NCBI RefSeq assembly: GCF_000001635.26
Contig: NC_000072.6
Coordinates: forward strand, 109,748,540 to 109,812,539
Reading direction: 5' to 3'
DNA length: 64,000 nt
From: Mus musculus
Taxonomy: Eukaryota > Chordata > Mammalia > Rodentia > Muridae
Under the pieces are notes generated by a model. That model searched no databases, was not told where the DNA came from, and worked only from the letters and a program-made list of their open reading frames with translations. The stretch's first letter is position 1. Each line of letters opens with the position of its first letter. The translations under genes were made by a program, and so were the position numbers. Shown piece by piece: positions 11,151-22,997 of the stretch.

Positions 11151-11361
11151 CAACACAACAACCCAACAACAACAACAAATAAGGAACTGTACACAGGAAA
11201 TGTGGGATGGATTCACATACCTTATAAGACAGTGTTACATATACAAGAATATTGCTTACTTAAGCACAGAAGAGTTTAGCATCCAAGAGGTTTAACTGCT
11301 CTAACCTACAGGTGCCTAACAGTTACCGTTCAAGTCACACAGACCTTAAGAAGTTGAGGTG

Positions 11362-11531
11362 TGCTGGGCAGTGGTAGCAAATGCCTTTAATCCTAGCACT
11401 TGGGAGGCAGAGGCAGGTGTATTTCTGAGTTAGAAGCCAACTTGGCCTACAGAGTGAGCTCCAGGACAGCCAGGACTACACAGAGAAACCCTATCTCAAA
11501 AAACCAAAAACAAAACAAACAAACAAACAAA
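11362..11531 (+). mobile_element. B1 SINE, sense, with 11-bp flanking duplication
   Basis: 7SL-derived B1 body: 'gctgggcagtggtagcaaat', 'cctttaatcctagcacttgg', 'gaggcagaggcagg', ending with an aaacaaac tail. Flanked by aagttgaggtg at 11351-11361 and aagttaaggtg at 11532-11542 (10 of 11 match). Most CpGs have decayed, so it is older than the B1 at 15128. Confidence 0.9.
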
Positions 11532-11544
11532 AAGTTAAGGTGAC

Positions 11545-13490
11545 TCATTACTTAATCATTAGATATTCAGAATGCTGCACAAATATTTGTTTAATTTCAC
11601 AAATTAAATATATAAATATTTTCATTTTTATTATTTCATTGAGAATAATATATAATGTATTTTGATTATATTCAACCCTCCCTCAATGAATCTCAGATCT
11701 ACTCCTTCCTTATTTATCCAAGTTTGTGCCTCTCTCCCTTCTATAACTCTTTAAAACAATTAAGTAAAATTTGTGCAGTTTCAATCAATTCTGGGTTATT
11801 TCACTTTGACTACTGAAATTGTACTGTATACTTGATTTTCAATGGCTCTTTTTTTTTGGTTCTTTGGTTTTTCTATTAGAAAAAATCATGTTAATGTTCG
11901 TGAAAATGAACTAAAATACTGTGCATATTTTCTTTCACTATCCATGTCTATTTTATTTACTTGCTTGGAATAATATCCTCACAGTAAACCTTTTGTGGTT
12001 TTAATGACTTGCATATGTTGCCAATTAAAAGGATTCATTGGGCCTACATTGAATCAGGCTTTCTTACGCTCAGTCCCTGGTCTTTAGAACTCACCATGGC
12101 TTTGAGCCTCACTGGTTTCCAAGTCAACTTAGGTCTATGTATGAGAGCACCCTTCCCTTTAGTTCATAGTAGCACAGGCTGAAGGAAGGTTGTGTATCTA
12201 AATCTTGAGGGAGATTGGAATGATAGTTTCATTTATATATTTGTGAGACAAATTTATCTTCAGTAAAATGAGCATAGTTTACATATTAATAAAGTAAATT
12301 AAATTACCTGGTGACATTTACATAAAGGACAATGGGATCCTTATTTTGAAAACACTGCATTATTTCTCTGGATACTTTTATGCTATCTGAAAGAATAACT
12401 ACCCTTTTACAATAGGAGTTAAATTGATTTCTTATGCTAGTTAAGTCTAGTTAATGACATCACCGTGTTATATTTAATGTTGTATAGAAAATTATATGAT
12501 AGTATAATATTAAATATTGTGGTATTTCAAAGATAATATAGATTATATTTAGTAGATTCTCAAAGGATAACTCTCCATTACACTTTTTTATATGTCATTC
12601 CCAGCTATAAGCTATATCTACTATTTCGGCTAAATGGTGTTGCATAACATTCAGATGATAGATTTCTGAAGAGGAAGAGTTCATAGCATGTCAATGAGAG
12701 GTTACCAGGCTAGCTTCCCACATCTTCCTCTCATCCTGGGATCACAAAGGGAAAGGCCTCACAAGACATGCTAATGTCTAGAGTGGTTTTAGAGAACTTC
12801 TGACCACTTGATTTCTTCCTGGTACTTTTCTCTGGGATGATTCTGCTTAATAAAATCGACTATTTTCTTCCTAGCTTTGTATCATAAAGGTACTTTGATA
12901 AACCTAAGTGCATTTCATTCCTGGCTTTTAAAATGCCTATCTCAGAAACACAGAAATGCATAACCCAGTCAATGGCACCTCAAAAGGTGGACACATTACG
13001 TTTTGTTTGTTTGGTAGGCTATGGATCACAGCTTGCTGTCTTCTAGTTAACCTTGCCTTCTCTGAAGAGATGGCATTGGGATGGGATGTGGGTGCAGGTG
13101 TTGGTCTAGGAGCTCATCTTAAGAGCTATTTAGGGAGTGGGAGATGGAGCCAATTGGGATATGTTAGGGGATGGTTAGTGCTCTGAGCAACAGGTGGGCT
13201 AAAGAGGGAGATGCCATATAGCCAGAATCTCTGAGGTTTTCGCAGAATGTGATATGGAGTTGTCCAATGCAGATAGGAAAGATGAGCTATGTTTGGGACT
13301 TGATAGTTACCTGTCTCACATGGACTTAGTGCTCTTTCTGTGATAATAATCCTAGTTTAAAGAATAATCTGCACAGAGCCAGTTAAAAGGGGACATGAAG
13401 GTAGGAGAGAAAAGTGACAGTGAGATATGAGAAGATTTGGAGGGGACAGAGTCAGGGTAGATTTGATCTAAACACTTTGTATATATGTAT
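11545..13490. other. Unique AT-rich sequence
   Basis: No recognised repeat and no coding signal. A 76-codon plus-strand frame at 12956-13186 lacks any recognisable domain. Confidence 0.4.
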
Positions 13491-13491
<1 letters not shown>

Positions 13492-13532
<41 letters not shown>

Positions 13533-13556
13533 ACACACACACACTGTGTGTGTATG
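13492..13556. repeat. (CA)n followed by (TG)n microsatellite
   Basis: About 26 CA units with a single TA interruption, then directly a short TGTGTG run from 13545, giving a partly self-complementary tract. Confidence 0.95.
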
Positions 13557-13559
13557 AAA

Positions 13560-14205
13560 TGCTCATACAATCAAAACACCTCCCAGAATGCACCTAGGCA
13601 TGAGATTAGAGAGAAGTTGGCACTCCATGAAGGAGAAGAGCTGTCATGAGGCATTAGAGATGGCTGTAGATTATAAAAATATATATCTATGCTGTGTGCT
13701 ATAGGTCACTGTAGAATGTTCTAAACAGCATAAGCTGGCCTGTGATATAAATTATACACCACATGTTCTACCAACTATAATACACAATGTTTAGAAAGAA
13801 CTCAACACTGTTTGCTGGCCAAAGGATTCTGACCCATTGCCTAATAGCTCTCCACTAGCTTGTATGTTAAAGTAAGAGTATGGCTTTATGTTAGGGGCTC
13901 ATCATTGACTCGAAATCATTATGAATTTACATTTGAACCCAGACTCTGGCAGTGTAAAGCTGTGCTTGGTGTCAACTCTCTTTCTTCATGAACCAGAGCT
14001 CTACTGCTCTGAATCTGTGATACTTTGAGCTGTGTTCAGAGGACTCTCTGGCATCCCAGAGATAAAGATAAGTTCTTTGGAATGGGATGAAATTGAAAAT
14101 GGAATTATCTTCTATATAACTTCCACAATTGTTTATAAATCATTAACCAGGCTTCTTCCTTTAGTTTTAGTTTAAAAGCATCTTGGGGCTGTAACACAGG
14201 ATACA
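13560..14205. other. Unique sequence
   Basis: Nothing recognised on either strand. Confidence 0.4.
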
Positions 14206-14206
14206 C

Positions 14207-14210
<4 letters not shown>

Positions 14211-14244
<34 letters not shown>

Positions 14245-14265
14245 ACTCACACACACACACACACA
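14211..14265. repeat. (TC)n plus (CA)n compound microsatellite
   Basis: About 16 TC units followed by about 10 CA units. Confidence 0.95.
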
Positions 14266-14603
14266 ATCTGTAGGAATCCATTGTTGCTAACCCTATGTTG
14301 TGAATGAGTTTAAAGATGCCTAAGACCAGCTTTGACAGAAGAGGGTAAACTGAGGCAGACATCCATTTCAGTGTCAGTGCTTAGAGCTGCTGGCTGGCAA
14401 GGATCCAGATACCTACAGGGGCTACTGCCAAAGGCAGCCAGTGATCAAGGAAGTTATTCAGCAGGATTTTGTTTTTGTTCTTTTGTTTTGGAAAAAAAAA
14501 GGTTATTTTACTGGGGCTGGCACTCTCTGTGGCCAGCAGAAAAACTATGAACTCTTTTAAAAAATTTGGAGCTGGAGAGAAGAGAAGGAAAAAGAAAAGT
14601 CAC

Positions 14604-14764
14604 ATGTACACACACACAAACAAACACACACACACATACACACACACACTGAATGGATGAAACAAAATGCAGAATCCAATAACTTCATACATACAAATGT
14701 ACATGTATACACACATACATACACACATACATACACGTATACACACCTACAGACAGACACATAT
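14604..14764. repeat. Degenerate CA/ATAC-rich microsatellite
   Basis: CA-rich sequence with acacaaacaaac and acatacatac interruptions. It generates long threonine/histidine-rich and cysteine/valine-rich frames on the two strands, which are artefacts. Confidence 0.9.
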
Positions 14765-15127
14765 ATATTCACACATAAAGTGGTTAGAGCAAAGCTCCAA
14801 AAAGCAGAGTCCAAGCATGTCACACATACATATATAAATTCACACAAATGGTGGATGGAAAGAAAAACATTACAACTCATTCTCGCACAAAGTTTAAACC
14901 TACACACATAGTAGATTGATGGGAGAAACAATGTTTCAGCCACACCATACCATATTTTATTCTTTCTTCCATAACTTATATATCCCAGCAAAGTCTTTCA
15001 AGCAATACAGAATTAAAATGTGATTTTATTTTAGTTTTCTTCTAGTGAATGATTATGAAAAACATTGTGTTTTCCAATATGTTTACAAGAAATAACATTA
15101 GATAGCATATGTAAAAAGACAAATTAT

Positions 15128-15309
15128 GGCCGGGCGTGGTGGCGCACACCTTTAATCCCAGCACTCGGGAGGCAGAGGCATTTCTGAGTTCTCAGAGGAT
15201 TTCTGAGTTCGAGGCTAGCCTGGTCTACAAAGTGAGTTCCAGGACAGCCAGGGCTATACAGAGAAACCCTGTCTCGAAAACGAAAACAAAAACAAACAAA
15301 CAAACAAAC
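15128..15309 (+). mobile_element. Young B1 SINE, sense, with 12-bp target-site duplication
   Basis: Near-consensus B1: 'ggccgggcgtggtggcgcac' at 15128, 'tttaatcccagcac', 'agcctggtctacaaagtgag', 'tctcgaaaacg'. CpGs in the A-box area, at 'actcggg', 'gttcgagg' and 'tctcg' are still intact, suggesting recent insertion. The flanks aagacaaattat at 15116-15127 and 15310-15321 match exactly. An extra 19-bp period inside duplicates atttctgagttc (15180-15191 and 15199-15210), not part of the usual B1 consensus. Confidence 0.95.
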
Positions 15310-15321
15310 AAGACAAATTAT

Positions 15322-16335
15322 TTTTAAAAACTCACGTACATTATAACCAAGCAACTTGTTATAGATTAACAAAGGGTAAGCAAACAAGGTAGAGTTCTCA
15401 GCCAGTTTCTCTTACTGGCAGGCAAGTAATTATTTTATTATGTATCTTTAAAAGTAATCTTGTAAAATGTTTAAAAGAATCAAAATCTAAACTTTTATAT
15501 AAAAGTCAGTCATATCTAACTCAAATCCTCAAAATGCAAATGTACTCACCAAAATTCTTAATAAATCATATCAGGGAGCTGAAGGCACAAATGAGTATAA
15601 GAAAGCAATGATCACTAGTCAAGCTTCAGTGATAGTCACACCAGTCACTGCTGCCATTGTTCTTGTTCCCTGACCTTAAGTGTCCTTAGCTTAACTAATA
15701 AAAGTGTACCTTTCCGAATGTCATATTGTTCTGGAAAATCCTTTTACATCAGAGCCTCAACCTAGCTTCACTAAGAACTTCATTTTTCCAAATGTTCTCT
15801 AAGGGTTGTAGGCATTGTTGGCAATCTATATCTGTAAGTTCTTTTCTAGAGTGGCGGAAGAATCATTAATCTGCACTAGCAGCAATGTCTGAAAGAGATC
15901 AAGCATTCATACTGTGGAAGCCAGAGATACTGTCCAGTGAGAGACTTGAAACTCCCTTAAAGTTTTCATATAACTTTTAGATTAAGAGGGATGTGAGAGC
16001 AGCAAGCAGAGCAGAAATCCATAACAACATGAAGTCTTCAGGATACATAGTCTTTGGGGCCATGCCATAATGAGGTTCCCCCATGTGGCTGTGGTAACCT
16101 GTGGGCTGCATCTCATGAGATCTAAAGCCATTTAGCATTCCTCCTGAATGACTCTTAGCATAAGGAGGACAAGAATATTGATACACGCATCAAAATCACT
16201 TGTTGAACTCTGTTAAGCACAGGTGGCTTAACACCCCTGACCATTCTGGTTCTAGAAATTTCCATTTCTACCACATCCTCAAGTAACCTTGGAAGTTGCT
16301 TGTATATGGTCCAGACTTTTAGAAATGATAAATTA
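15322..16335. other. Unique sequence
   Basis: No repeat recognised. A minus-strand 69-codon frame at 15977-16186 is rich in Tyr, His, Met and Gly; I do not recognise it and see no supporting splice or start signal. Confidence 0.4.
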
Positions 16336-16338
16336 TTA

Positions 16339-16394
16339 CAGACAGACAGACAGACAGACAGACACACACACACACACACACACACATGCACACA
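16339..16394. repeat. (GACA)n plus (CA)n microsatellite
   Basis: About six GACA units directly followed by about twelve CA units. Confidence 0.95.
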
Positions 16395-16751
16395 CTTAAT
16401 TAAATGCTTGTCTGTTTGCCTTTATTAGTCATCTTTCTGTGGCTCAGGCACTGGCATGTAGCAGGGGAAATTGCTCTAATTATACATGTATCAGGTGTGG
16501 CTAGCCTATGATCCAAAGGCCACATGTAAAAGGATTGGTATGAATGTGACCCAGCACAAAACTGTAAACTCATTTAGAATATTGTGTTGGTTTTATCATG
16601 ATAGTTTGAGAGTTTTGAGTATGAACATGAATGATAAGGTTATGTCATAAAGTCAAAAGTCCAGACATATCAAATTGTAGGCTAAAGTCTTGCTACTGTT
16701 TGCAAACAAATGATACATTCCCAAATTATAGTTGTGTTAAAAAATCTATTA

Positions 16752-16865
16752 TATTTTATTTTTCTTCTTCTTCCTCTTCTCCTCCTCCTTCTTGTTATTG
16801 TGTGTGAGTATATATGTTTGTTTGAGTGTGTTTGTGTGAGAGAGAGACAGAGAAAGAGACAGAGG
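16752..16865. repeat. CTT/CTC tract then GT- and GA-rich low-complexity sequence
   Basis: Pyrimidine run 16757-16793, GT-rich sequence to about 16836, then agagagagacagagaaagag. Confidence 0.8.
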
Positions 16866-16869
16866 CTAA

Positions 16870-17088
16870 AGAGTTATAGAGTAGGCCGATGGGTTATATG
16901 TGCATATCCACTTGTATGTGTTTTCAGAGGCAAAGAGAAGACAGCAAGGATCCTGCTCTATCATTTGGTATCTCTTAAGACAGGATTCTTATTAAACTTG
17001 AATCTAAGCTAGCATGCAGCAAACCTCAGATATTCTCCTGTCTCGATAACCTATAGTTCTGGGGTTATAGATACATGTCTAAGTTCGG

Positions 17089-17125
<37 letters not shown>

Positions 17126-17287
17126 GGTATTTGCATGTGTGTCTGTTTGGAAAACCTAAGACAGGATCTGAAGCTGGAATTCTAGGATGCTGCAAGCTAC
17201 CCAATGACTTGGGTGCTAGGAATCAAGCTTTTGGGTCTTCAGAAAGAGCAGTATTTGTTCTTAACTATTGTGTCTGTTCAGCCCTAC
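16870..17287 (-). mobile_element. B4-type SINE (RSINE1/B4A-like), antisense
   Basis: Reverse of the B4 composite: a GT/GA-rich 3' tail, 'tctcttaagacaggattct' near 16971, 'ctcctgtctcgataacctat' near 17035, a poly-T interruption, then the reversed tRNA-like head with 'aagagcagtatttgttctta' near 17244 and 'cagcccta' near 17279. Strongly diverged. Confidence 0.55.
17090..17118. repeat. Poly-T tract (29 T)
   Basis: Uninterrupted T run inside the antisense SINE. Confidence 0.97.
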
Positions 17288-17321
17288 CAATTATCTCATA
17301 ATTAAAGTTCTATGATATTTA

Positions 17322-17324
<3 letters not shown>

Positions 17325-17367
<43 letters not shown>
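17325..17367. repeat. (GT)n microsatellite
   Basis: About 21 perfect GT units. Confidence 0.97.
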
Positions 17368-17369
<2 letters not shown>

Positions 17370-17700
17370 ATCTGTCAGTTTTTATCTGTGTCTGTGCATT
17401 TAGTTGTGGAAGTCAGAAGAAAACTTGGTCTGCCTTTCTACCATGTGAGTTTAAAGGCTTGAAGTATCATGTCATCTAGCTTGGTGGCATATGACCTTTC
17501 TACTTTTTTCTCTTTCTCTTCTTCTTTTGTAATTTCTAATTTTTAATTATCTTGTTGTTGTTGGCATAGGGTCTCTGTACGTTGTGCAGGCTAGCCTCTA
17601 GATTGTGGTGATGCCCCTGCTTCAGCTCTCCCGAGTGCTCATATGACAAGCTTGTCCCTTGGTATCTGGTGCTGTTCTCCAGGACTGTTTGTCACTGCAC
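17370..17700 (-). mobile_element. Antisense SINE fragments (B3/B4 and B1/ID-like)
   Basis: 'tggaagtcagaagaaaactt' near 17406 and 'ctaccatgtgagtt' near 17438 resemble reversed B3/B4 body. 'catagggtctctgtacgttg' near 17566, 'gcaggctagcctctagattg' near 17586 and 'ctctcccgagtgctcata' near 17625 resemble the reversed B1-like part. Heavily mutated; boundaries approximate. Confidence 0.45.
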
Positions 17701-18985
17701 GTGGCTGCTGATTTCTGGTATTTCCCCTAGCAGGCTCATGGGCAAAAGAGCTCTCCCCTAGCAGACTCTGAGAGACTGCTCAAATTCTCCTTTGGCAGAC
17801 ATGATTTGCCTTCATTTCAGTTTCTAATCTGTGGTCACTGTTTTGTCTCTTGTCTCCATTTAACCTCTGGCTTCTAAAAACCTAAGAGATTGATTTGAAA
17901 ACCTCAGCCTGTCTGGGCCTTATCCCTAAAATCTCCTCCAAATGGAACAAGAAAGAAGCCAGTGACTTTATTTTACTCCGTTTGAGGGGTTGCTGTTATT
18001 AAAATGAAAACAACCTTTGGCTTTTATTTTTATTTTTCGAATTGTCCATGCCCTTCAATTGCCTTCTGGCACAAACACTGTGTTAAGCAAAGAGTTTAAT
18101 ATATGGTAGCAAGATTCACCTCTTTGAAGCATCTTACACTGAAGACACATAATATTCCTGAAAAATGGACTTCAGAATACTTGTGAAGAATTAACAGCAG
18201 AGGTTTGTAATACAGAGATCTGGGTCCCAAAGAGTCTTACTGGGGTGATCTTAGGCTTCTTTGGAGGGCCTACAAACTAGGACTTCTCGTGGTTGGTAAA
18301 CTCATTATTGTGACCAAACACCCTTGACTTGGGCTGACACATCATCATAGGCCCTGAGAGCAAGCATATTCAGCTTTGCTGGCTGGATGCTCCCAGAATG
18401 AGACTGTTACTGTCACACAGAAGTTCAAGGATAAATAAAAGAATGAAGGTAACAATTTTACTAAGGATTCATTTCAGGATGAACTGGTATCTATTTAACT
18501 GCTTATATTTGTTTTGACCTGTGTCATAACATAAAGGATATTTTTTTCAACCAAGTAAGCATGTAAACTCTTTTCTTATATTATGACTATTATGAGGCTA
18601 GGTGGCAGGATGGATTCAGCCCACAAGCTGTGGCCAGTTAGCCTCTACCCTGAGCCAATCTGAGACTTCTAAGAAGGAAATCATGGATGCTGAGTTGTAT
18701 GGACACTGTTGTTGCTGAGGTCCAGGATTAGACAGAGATTTGTGTTTCTTTACTTCCTGTGAGACTGTTTGACTCCCTTAGACATACCTCCACATTTTGT
18801 ATCTCTGGAAAGACGTTAATAATTTCCTGCCCATCTTGTTATTCTGTCCTCTAGTGTCCCACGAACACTCTGTGTATATTTGTACCATTTACTGTAACTT
18901 AAAAACAAAGAGGAAACTGATTAGTTTTTATTTACCGGATCAAAATGTGGTCCTATTGATCAATTAGAAGATTACTTGAGTTTTA
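17701..18985. other. Unique sequence
   Basis: Nothing recognised with confidence on either strand. Confidence 0.4.
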
Positions 18986-18989
18986 GATG

Positions 18990-19335
18990 TATATTAGGGC
19001 TGGTGAGCTTTTAGGTAAATCACTCAATGTACAAGTACAAGGACCTGAATTTATCTTCTGAACCTGTGTAAAAATCCAGGCATGGTGGTGTTTACTTACC
19101 ACACTCCCTCTGTAGAGTTAAGGATATGAGAATCTCCAAAGCTTGCTGACTACCCCACATGATGGTAATGCTGGGTCTTGGGTTCCTATTAGAGACCCTA
19201 TCTCTAAGAATGAGGTGGCGAGCCTATGAGAACAATACTTGGTACTGACCTCAGGCTTCTAAATATATGCAATCTCACATAAAGGTGCAAGAATTGATGA
19301 AACACAGATAATGCACACACAAACACACACACACT
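18990..19335 (+). mobile_element. B4-type SINE (RSINE1-like), sense
   Basis: 'gggctggtgagcttttagg' near 18997 (tRNA-like head), 'gacctgaatttatcttctga' near 19042, 'aatccaggcatggtggtgt' near 19073, 'tagagaccctatctctaag' near 19190 and 'gacctcaggcttctaaat' near 19248, followed by a CA-rich tail. This is the complete order of a B4 composite SINE, diverged. Confidence 0.6.
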
Positions 19336-19486
19336 AAACCTTCCCAATCAACAGTATTTAACTCAGATGTTTGTCATTAAAAAGATGGGCATGCATGTCC
19401 TTTAGCAAACACAAGGTATAGCATCTGGACACACGTTAAATCCTCAAAATATTCACATAAGTAACCATAACTTCATTTTTCCCCTT

Positions 19487-20464
19487 TACTGGATATTTTC
19501 CTTATTTACTTTTCAAATTTTATTCCCATTCCAGGTCTCCAGTTCAGAAACTCCCTATCCCATCCCCTGTCCCCCTGCCTCTATGAGGGTGCTCCCTCAC
19601 CCACTCACTTACTCAGGACTTCCTGCCCTGGTATTCCCCTATACTGGGACATTGAGGGTTGCTCCTCCCACTGATGTCCAACAAGGCCATCCTCTGCCAC
19701 ATATTTGGCCTGAGCCATGGGTCCCACCATGTGTGCTCTTTGGTTGGTGGCCTAGTCCCCCGGAGCTCCAGGGATATCTGGGCCGGTTGACACTGTTGCT
19801 CCCTCCATGGGGCTGCAAACCCTCTCAGCTCCTTTAGTCCCTTTTCCAACTCCTCCATTGGGGAGGCCTGAGCTCAGTCCAATGTCTGGCTTCAAGCATC
19901 TGCCTCTGTATTTGTCAGGCTCTAGCAGAGCCTCTCAGGAGACAGCTATATCAAAGTCCTGGCAACAAGCACTAACCAGCATCCACAATAGTGTCTGAAT
20001 TTAGCGACCAATATGGGATGGATCCCCAGGTGGGGCAGTCTCTGGATAGCCTTTCCTTCAGTCTCTGCTCCAAACTTTGCCTCCATATTTCCTTCTGTGA
20101 GTATTTTATTCCTTCTTCTAAGAAGCACTGAAGCATCCACACTTTGGTCTTCCTTCTTCCTGAGCTTCATGTGAGTTGAATCGTGGGTACTCCAAGCTTT
20201 TGTGCTGATATCCACTTATCAGTGAGTTCATACCATGCGTGTTCTTTTGTGACTGGGTTACCTCACTCAGGATGATATTTTTTTAGTTTCATCCATTTGC
20301 CTAAGAATTTCAAAAGATCATTGTTTTTGATAGCTGAGTAGTACACCATTATGTAAATGTACCACATTTTCTGTATCCATTCCTCTGTTGAGGGACATCT
20401 GGGTTGTTTCCAGCTTATGGCTGTTAAAAATATGGCTGCTATGAACACAGTAGAAACTCCACTA
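19487..20464 (-). mobile_element. 5'-truncated L1 (3' UTR and ORF2 end), antisense
   Basis: Starts at the reversed 3' terminus ('tggatattttccttatttac' near 19491) and continues through the reversed 3' UTR ('ccatgggtcccaccatgtgt' near 19716, 'ctcagctcctttagtccctt' near 19826) into the reversed ORF2 C-terminus ('atatccacttatcagtgagt' near 20208, 'tgtaccacattttctgtatc' near 20357). It stops at about 20453, so the copy was 5'-truncated at about 960 bp. ORF2 is interrupted by stops. A possible duplication (ttcat-tttccc-like words near 19472 and 20467) is imperfect. Confidence 0.85.
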
Positions 20465-20472
20465 TGTTCATA
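20440..20472. other. Inverted repeat at the truncated 5' end of the L1
   Basis: tatgaacacagta at 20440-20452 pairs with cactatgttcata at 20460-20472 at 11 of 13 positions, with a 7-nt loop. The right arm resembles the sense L1 wording for the same site, so a short piece of L1 end appears copied back in inverted form. Confidence 0.75.
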
Positions 20473-20537
20473 ATTTCCCTGTTTTAGAGACTGTAATACA
20501 TGGCTATTGATTTTTTGCATTGTAACTGACATAATTT

Positions 20538-20749
20538 TTTTCTTTTTTTAATTTCATTTTTATTAGGTATTTATTTCATTTACATTTCCAATGTAAAATG
20601 TAAAAGTCCCACATACACTTCCCCACCCACTCCCCCACCCACCCACTCCCACTTCTTGGCCCTGGCGTTCCCTTGTACTGAGGCAGATAAAGTTTACACG
20701 ACCAATGGGCCTCTCTTTCCACTGATGGCCGACTAGGCCATCTTCTGAT
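20538..20749 (-). mobile_element. Short L1Md 3' end, antisense, with 9-bp duplication
   Basis: Reversed poly-A (T-rich start), 'catttccaatgtaaaatg' near 20584, a C-rich block at 20619-20650 (the G-rich tract of the L1 3' UTR), 'ggccctggcgttcccttg' near 20659, and 'atggccgactaggccatctt' near 20726. Flanked by acataattt at 20529-20537 and 20750-20758. About 210 bp in total. Confidence 0.88.
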
Positions 20750-20758
20750 ACATAATTT

Positions 20759-20975
20759 AAAAGTTCATTTTATAGCCTACTAATTTTCATTAATTTTAGC
20801 TATCATTTAGTTTTCAACCACAAAAGGGTGATAGACATTCTTATACTTTCTGGCATGCTTATGCTTTGATTTTTAAGAAGGCTACTGGAAGCATACTTGC
20901 TTGCTTTCAGAGGAGCTTTTAGTTTTCTGTGCTGTCTCCCATGTATGCTTTTCTCTGCAGGATTTCCAGGGTGAT
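20759..20975. other. Unique sequence
   Basis: No repeat recognised. Confidence 0.4.
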
Positions 20976-20978
20976 TAC

Positions 20979-21412
20979 CACAGGGCTGGACTGGAGGGAA
21001 GGAATCTTATCCTGGGTGGGTAGGTACAGGAAGGATGTGGGTTGGTGGTGCGCAGGCAAAGAACATATACTCTGGACAGCTTTGGAGAACTGATACTGTT
21101 TATTGGGCCTGGGGGAAGGATATTTAAACATTTAGGGGATAAATGAGAGCTATTGTGAGTGTACATCATTACCTGGGCCAGCATGCTGGTGATGCCTCAT
21201 TTGCATGAAGAGGAATTCCAGGTGCTGCTGGACTGGATCTTATAAAGGGAAAGGAAGGTTAACCTAGATACTAGCTATGTGATCTCCTCTGGTAAAACAA
21301 GGGTAGGGAGCACAGGGCCACTGGCACCAGGAATTTCAGGCCTGGAGCAGATATCGAGCTCTCCTTTCCAGGCCTGCTCCTCCTAGTCCCATGATTTTCT
21401 GGCTCCACATCT
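20979..21412 (-). mobile_element. Possible solo LTR remnant, antisense
   Basis: In the minus strand, a TATA-like tttataag (plus 21239-21246, cttataaa) lies about 140 bp before an aataaa signal (plus-strand tttatt near 21098), as in U3-R of a retroviral LTR. Terminal TG (reverse of ctccaca near 21406) and CA (reverse of tgattacc at 20972) are possible but no flanking duplication was found. Family not recognised; it could also be chance. Confidence 0.35.
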
Positions 21413-21444
21413 CTGTGTCTGGACTACAAAAGAGAAATAGCACG

Positions 21445-22792
21445 TGCTTTATAGCAGTAATGTACACACATACTGAATGTTTCACCTTTGTCCCATCTAC
21501 TGTATTATTTGTATAAATATTCCTGTTCTGATGGGCAAGCAATGTTCTATAGCATTACCACTTATTTTACATTTTCCTATTAGTGACCTTGAGTATGTAA
21601 GACACATGCTGATGTTACTCATGTGTTTTCTAAATTCCGTCTATTTATGCCTTTTTATATAATGCTATCTCTTTTTTTCCCCATGTGGAAAATGTAGGAA
21701 ACATTTCATGTTGTACGTGACTAGAAATAAGATTTTGATAGTTTTTGTCTGGGAATTTTATAGTTTAATAATAGTTTCCATTTTAATGTGATGTACCCAA
21801 TAACCTACTAGAGTTCACAGAGGTCAAAAATGCACTGAAGTTTGGGGTATTTCTGGAGCATTTGAAGACTAGGTAGCAAACTGCTATTGACATTATTAAA
21901 CTGCTTCTTCTGCCCCAGAAAGTGATGAATTAAGCAGACTGTTGACTTTAAGATTACCTTGGAGATAGATCAAAAAAATTTAAAATGCAGTCACTCAGAA
22001 AGCAAAATTGCTTGGGAATAAAAGGCAATAATTACTATCACTCTTTTTGCAACTAGTGAAAAAAAGAAAAAAAAGAACACTCCCACTCTAAACCTTGAAG
22101 CCTCAGCAAATACCCGAGACACTTCAGATCACATATTGTGATCAAAGCTGCAATCCTTAGGGTAAGCAATGACTGCAAACTTCTCTTTCTCTGTGCGTCT
22201 AAAACCCAAACCACTTTGATTGCTTTTCTGTCTAAACCCAATAAACACCCGCGACCTTGAATTATACTGTTGGAAGATAAAAATCTGGTTGTTGGAGGAA
22301 AACACCAAAAATGAATTCTGTTCTGTCTGGCATCTTAATGAATAAGGACCAGTGATAAATCAATAAAGATAGTATGACAGGCTGTGATTAAGTGATTTTT
22401 AAAGATAAAACCTCCAATATAATCAATGCTTCATGTAATGAGTTCCTAAAAGCACATCTTTGGGACTAGTATTCATGTACTCTTCAGGAATTAGTCAGTG
22501 CAGATCATCAGAGAGGGAAATTTGGGAAAAGAACAGATGATAAATATTTCGATTTTTTCAGCAATATCATGAGGGCCATCTTATAGTTTCAAGTCCTTAC
22601 TGGGCTGTTTAGAAGAGTCTGGGAACACAATGGTTTTATCACATATAAAATTGTCTTTTCTGTGTGAACAGCTTTACTGTTTTCACTGTCTGATAGTGAA
22701 TCAATTTTAGGAAATACTGTTCTCATTCAGGTATTTTGTTAATACTCTCAACATCTTTCTTTATGGAAATTCTTACTAGACTGAGGACCATT
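21445..22792. other. Unique AT-rich sequence
   Basis: No repeat recognised except A-rich runs near 22060. No coding signal. Confidence 0.4.
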
Positions 22793-22949
22793 GTGGTAGT
22801 TTGAATATGTGTGGCTAAAGAGTCGCAGCTTTGTTGAAGGAAGTGTGACACTGTGGGGTAGTCAACTAAATCCTCTTCCTTTTTTTTTATTTTTTTCCAT
22901 TTTTTATTAGTTATTTAGCTCATTTACATTTCCAATGCTATACCAAAAG

Positions 22950-22997
22950 TCCCCCATTCCCACCCACCCCCACTCCCCTACCCACCCACTCCCCCTT
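22950..22997 (-). other. G-rich polypurine tract of L1 3' UTR (G-quadruplex prone)
   Basis: On the minus strand several runs of three to five G are separated by one to four bases. G-rich tracts here are a standard feature of rodent and human L1 3' UTRs. The plus strand shows the matching CCCAC-rich block. Confidence 0.8.

Noticed and set aside
14557..14991. 144-codon Cys/Val-rich minus-strand frame
   Set aside because: Reading through a CA-rich microsatellite.
15977..16186. Tyr/His/Gly-rich 69-codon minus-strand frame as a coding exon
   Set aside because: No splice signals in suitable positions and no recognised family.
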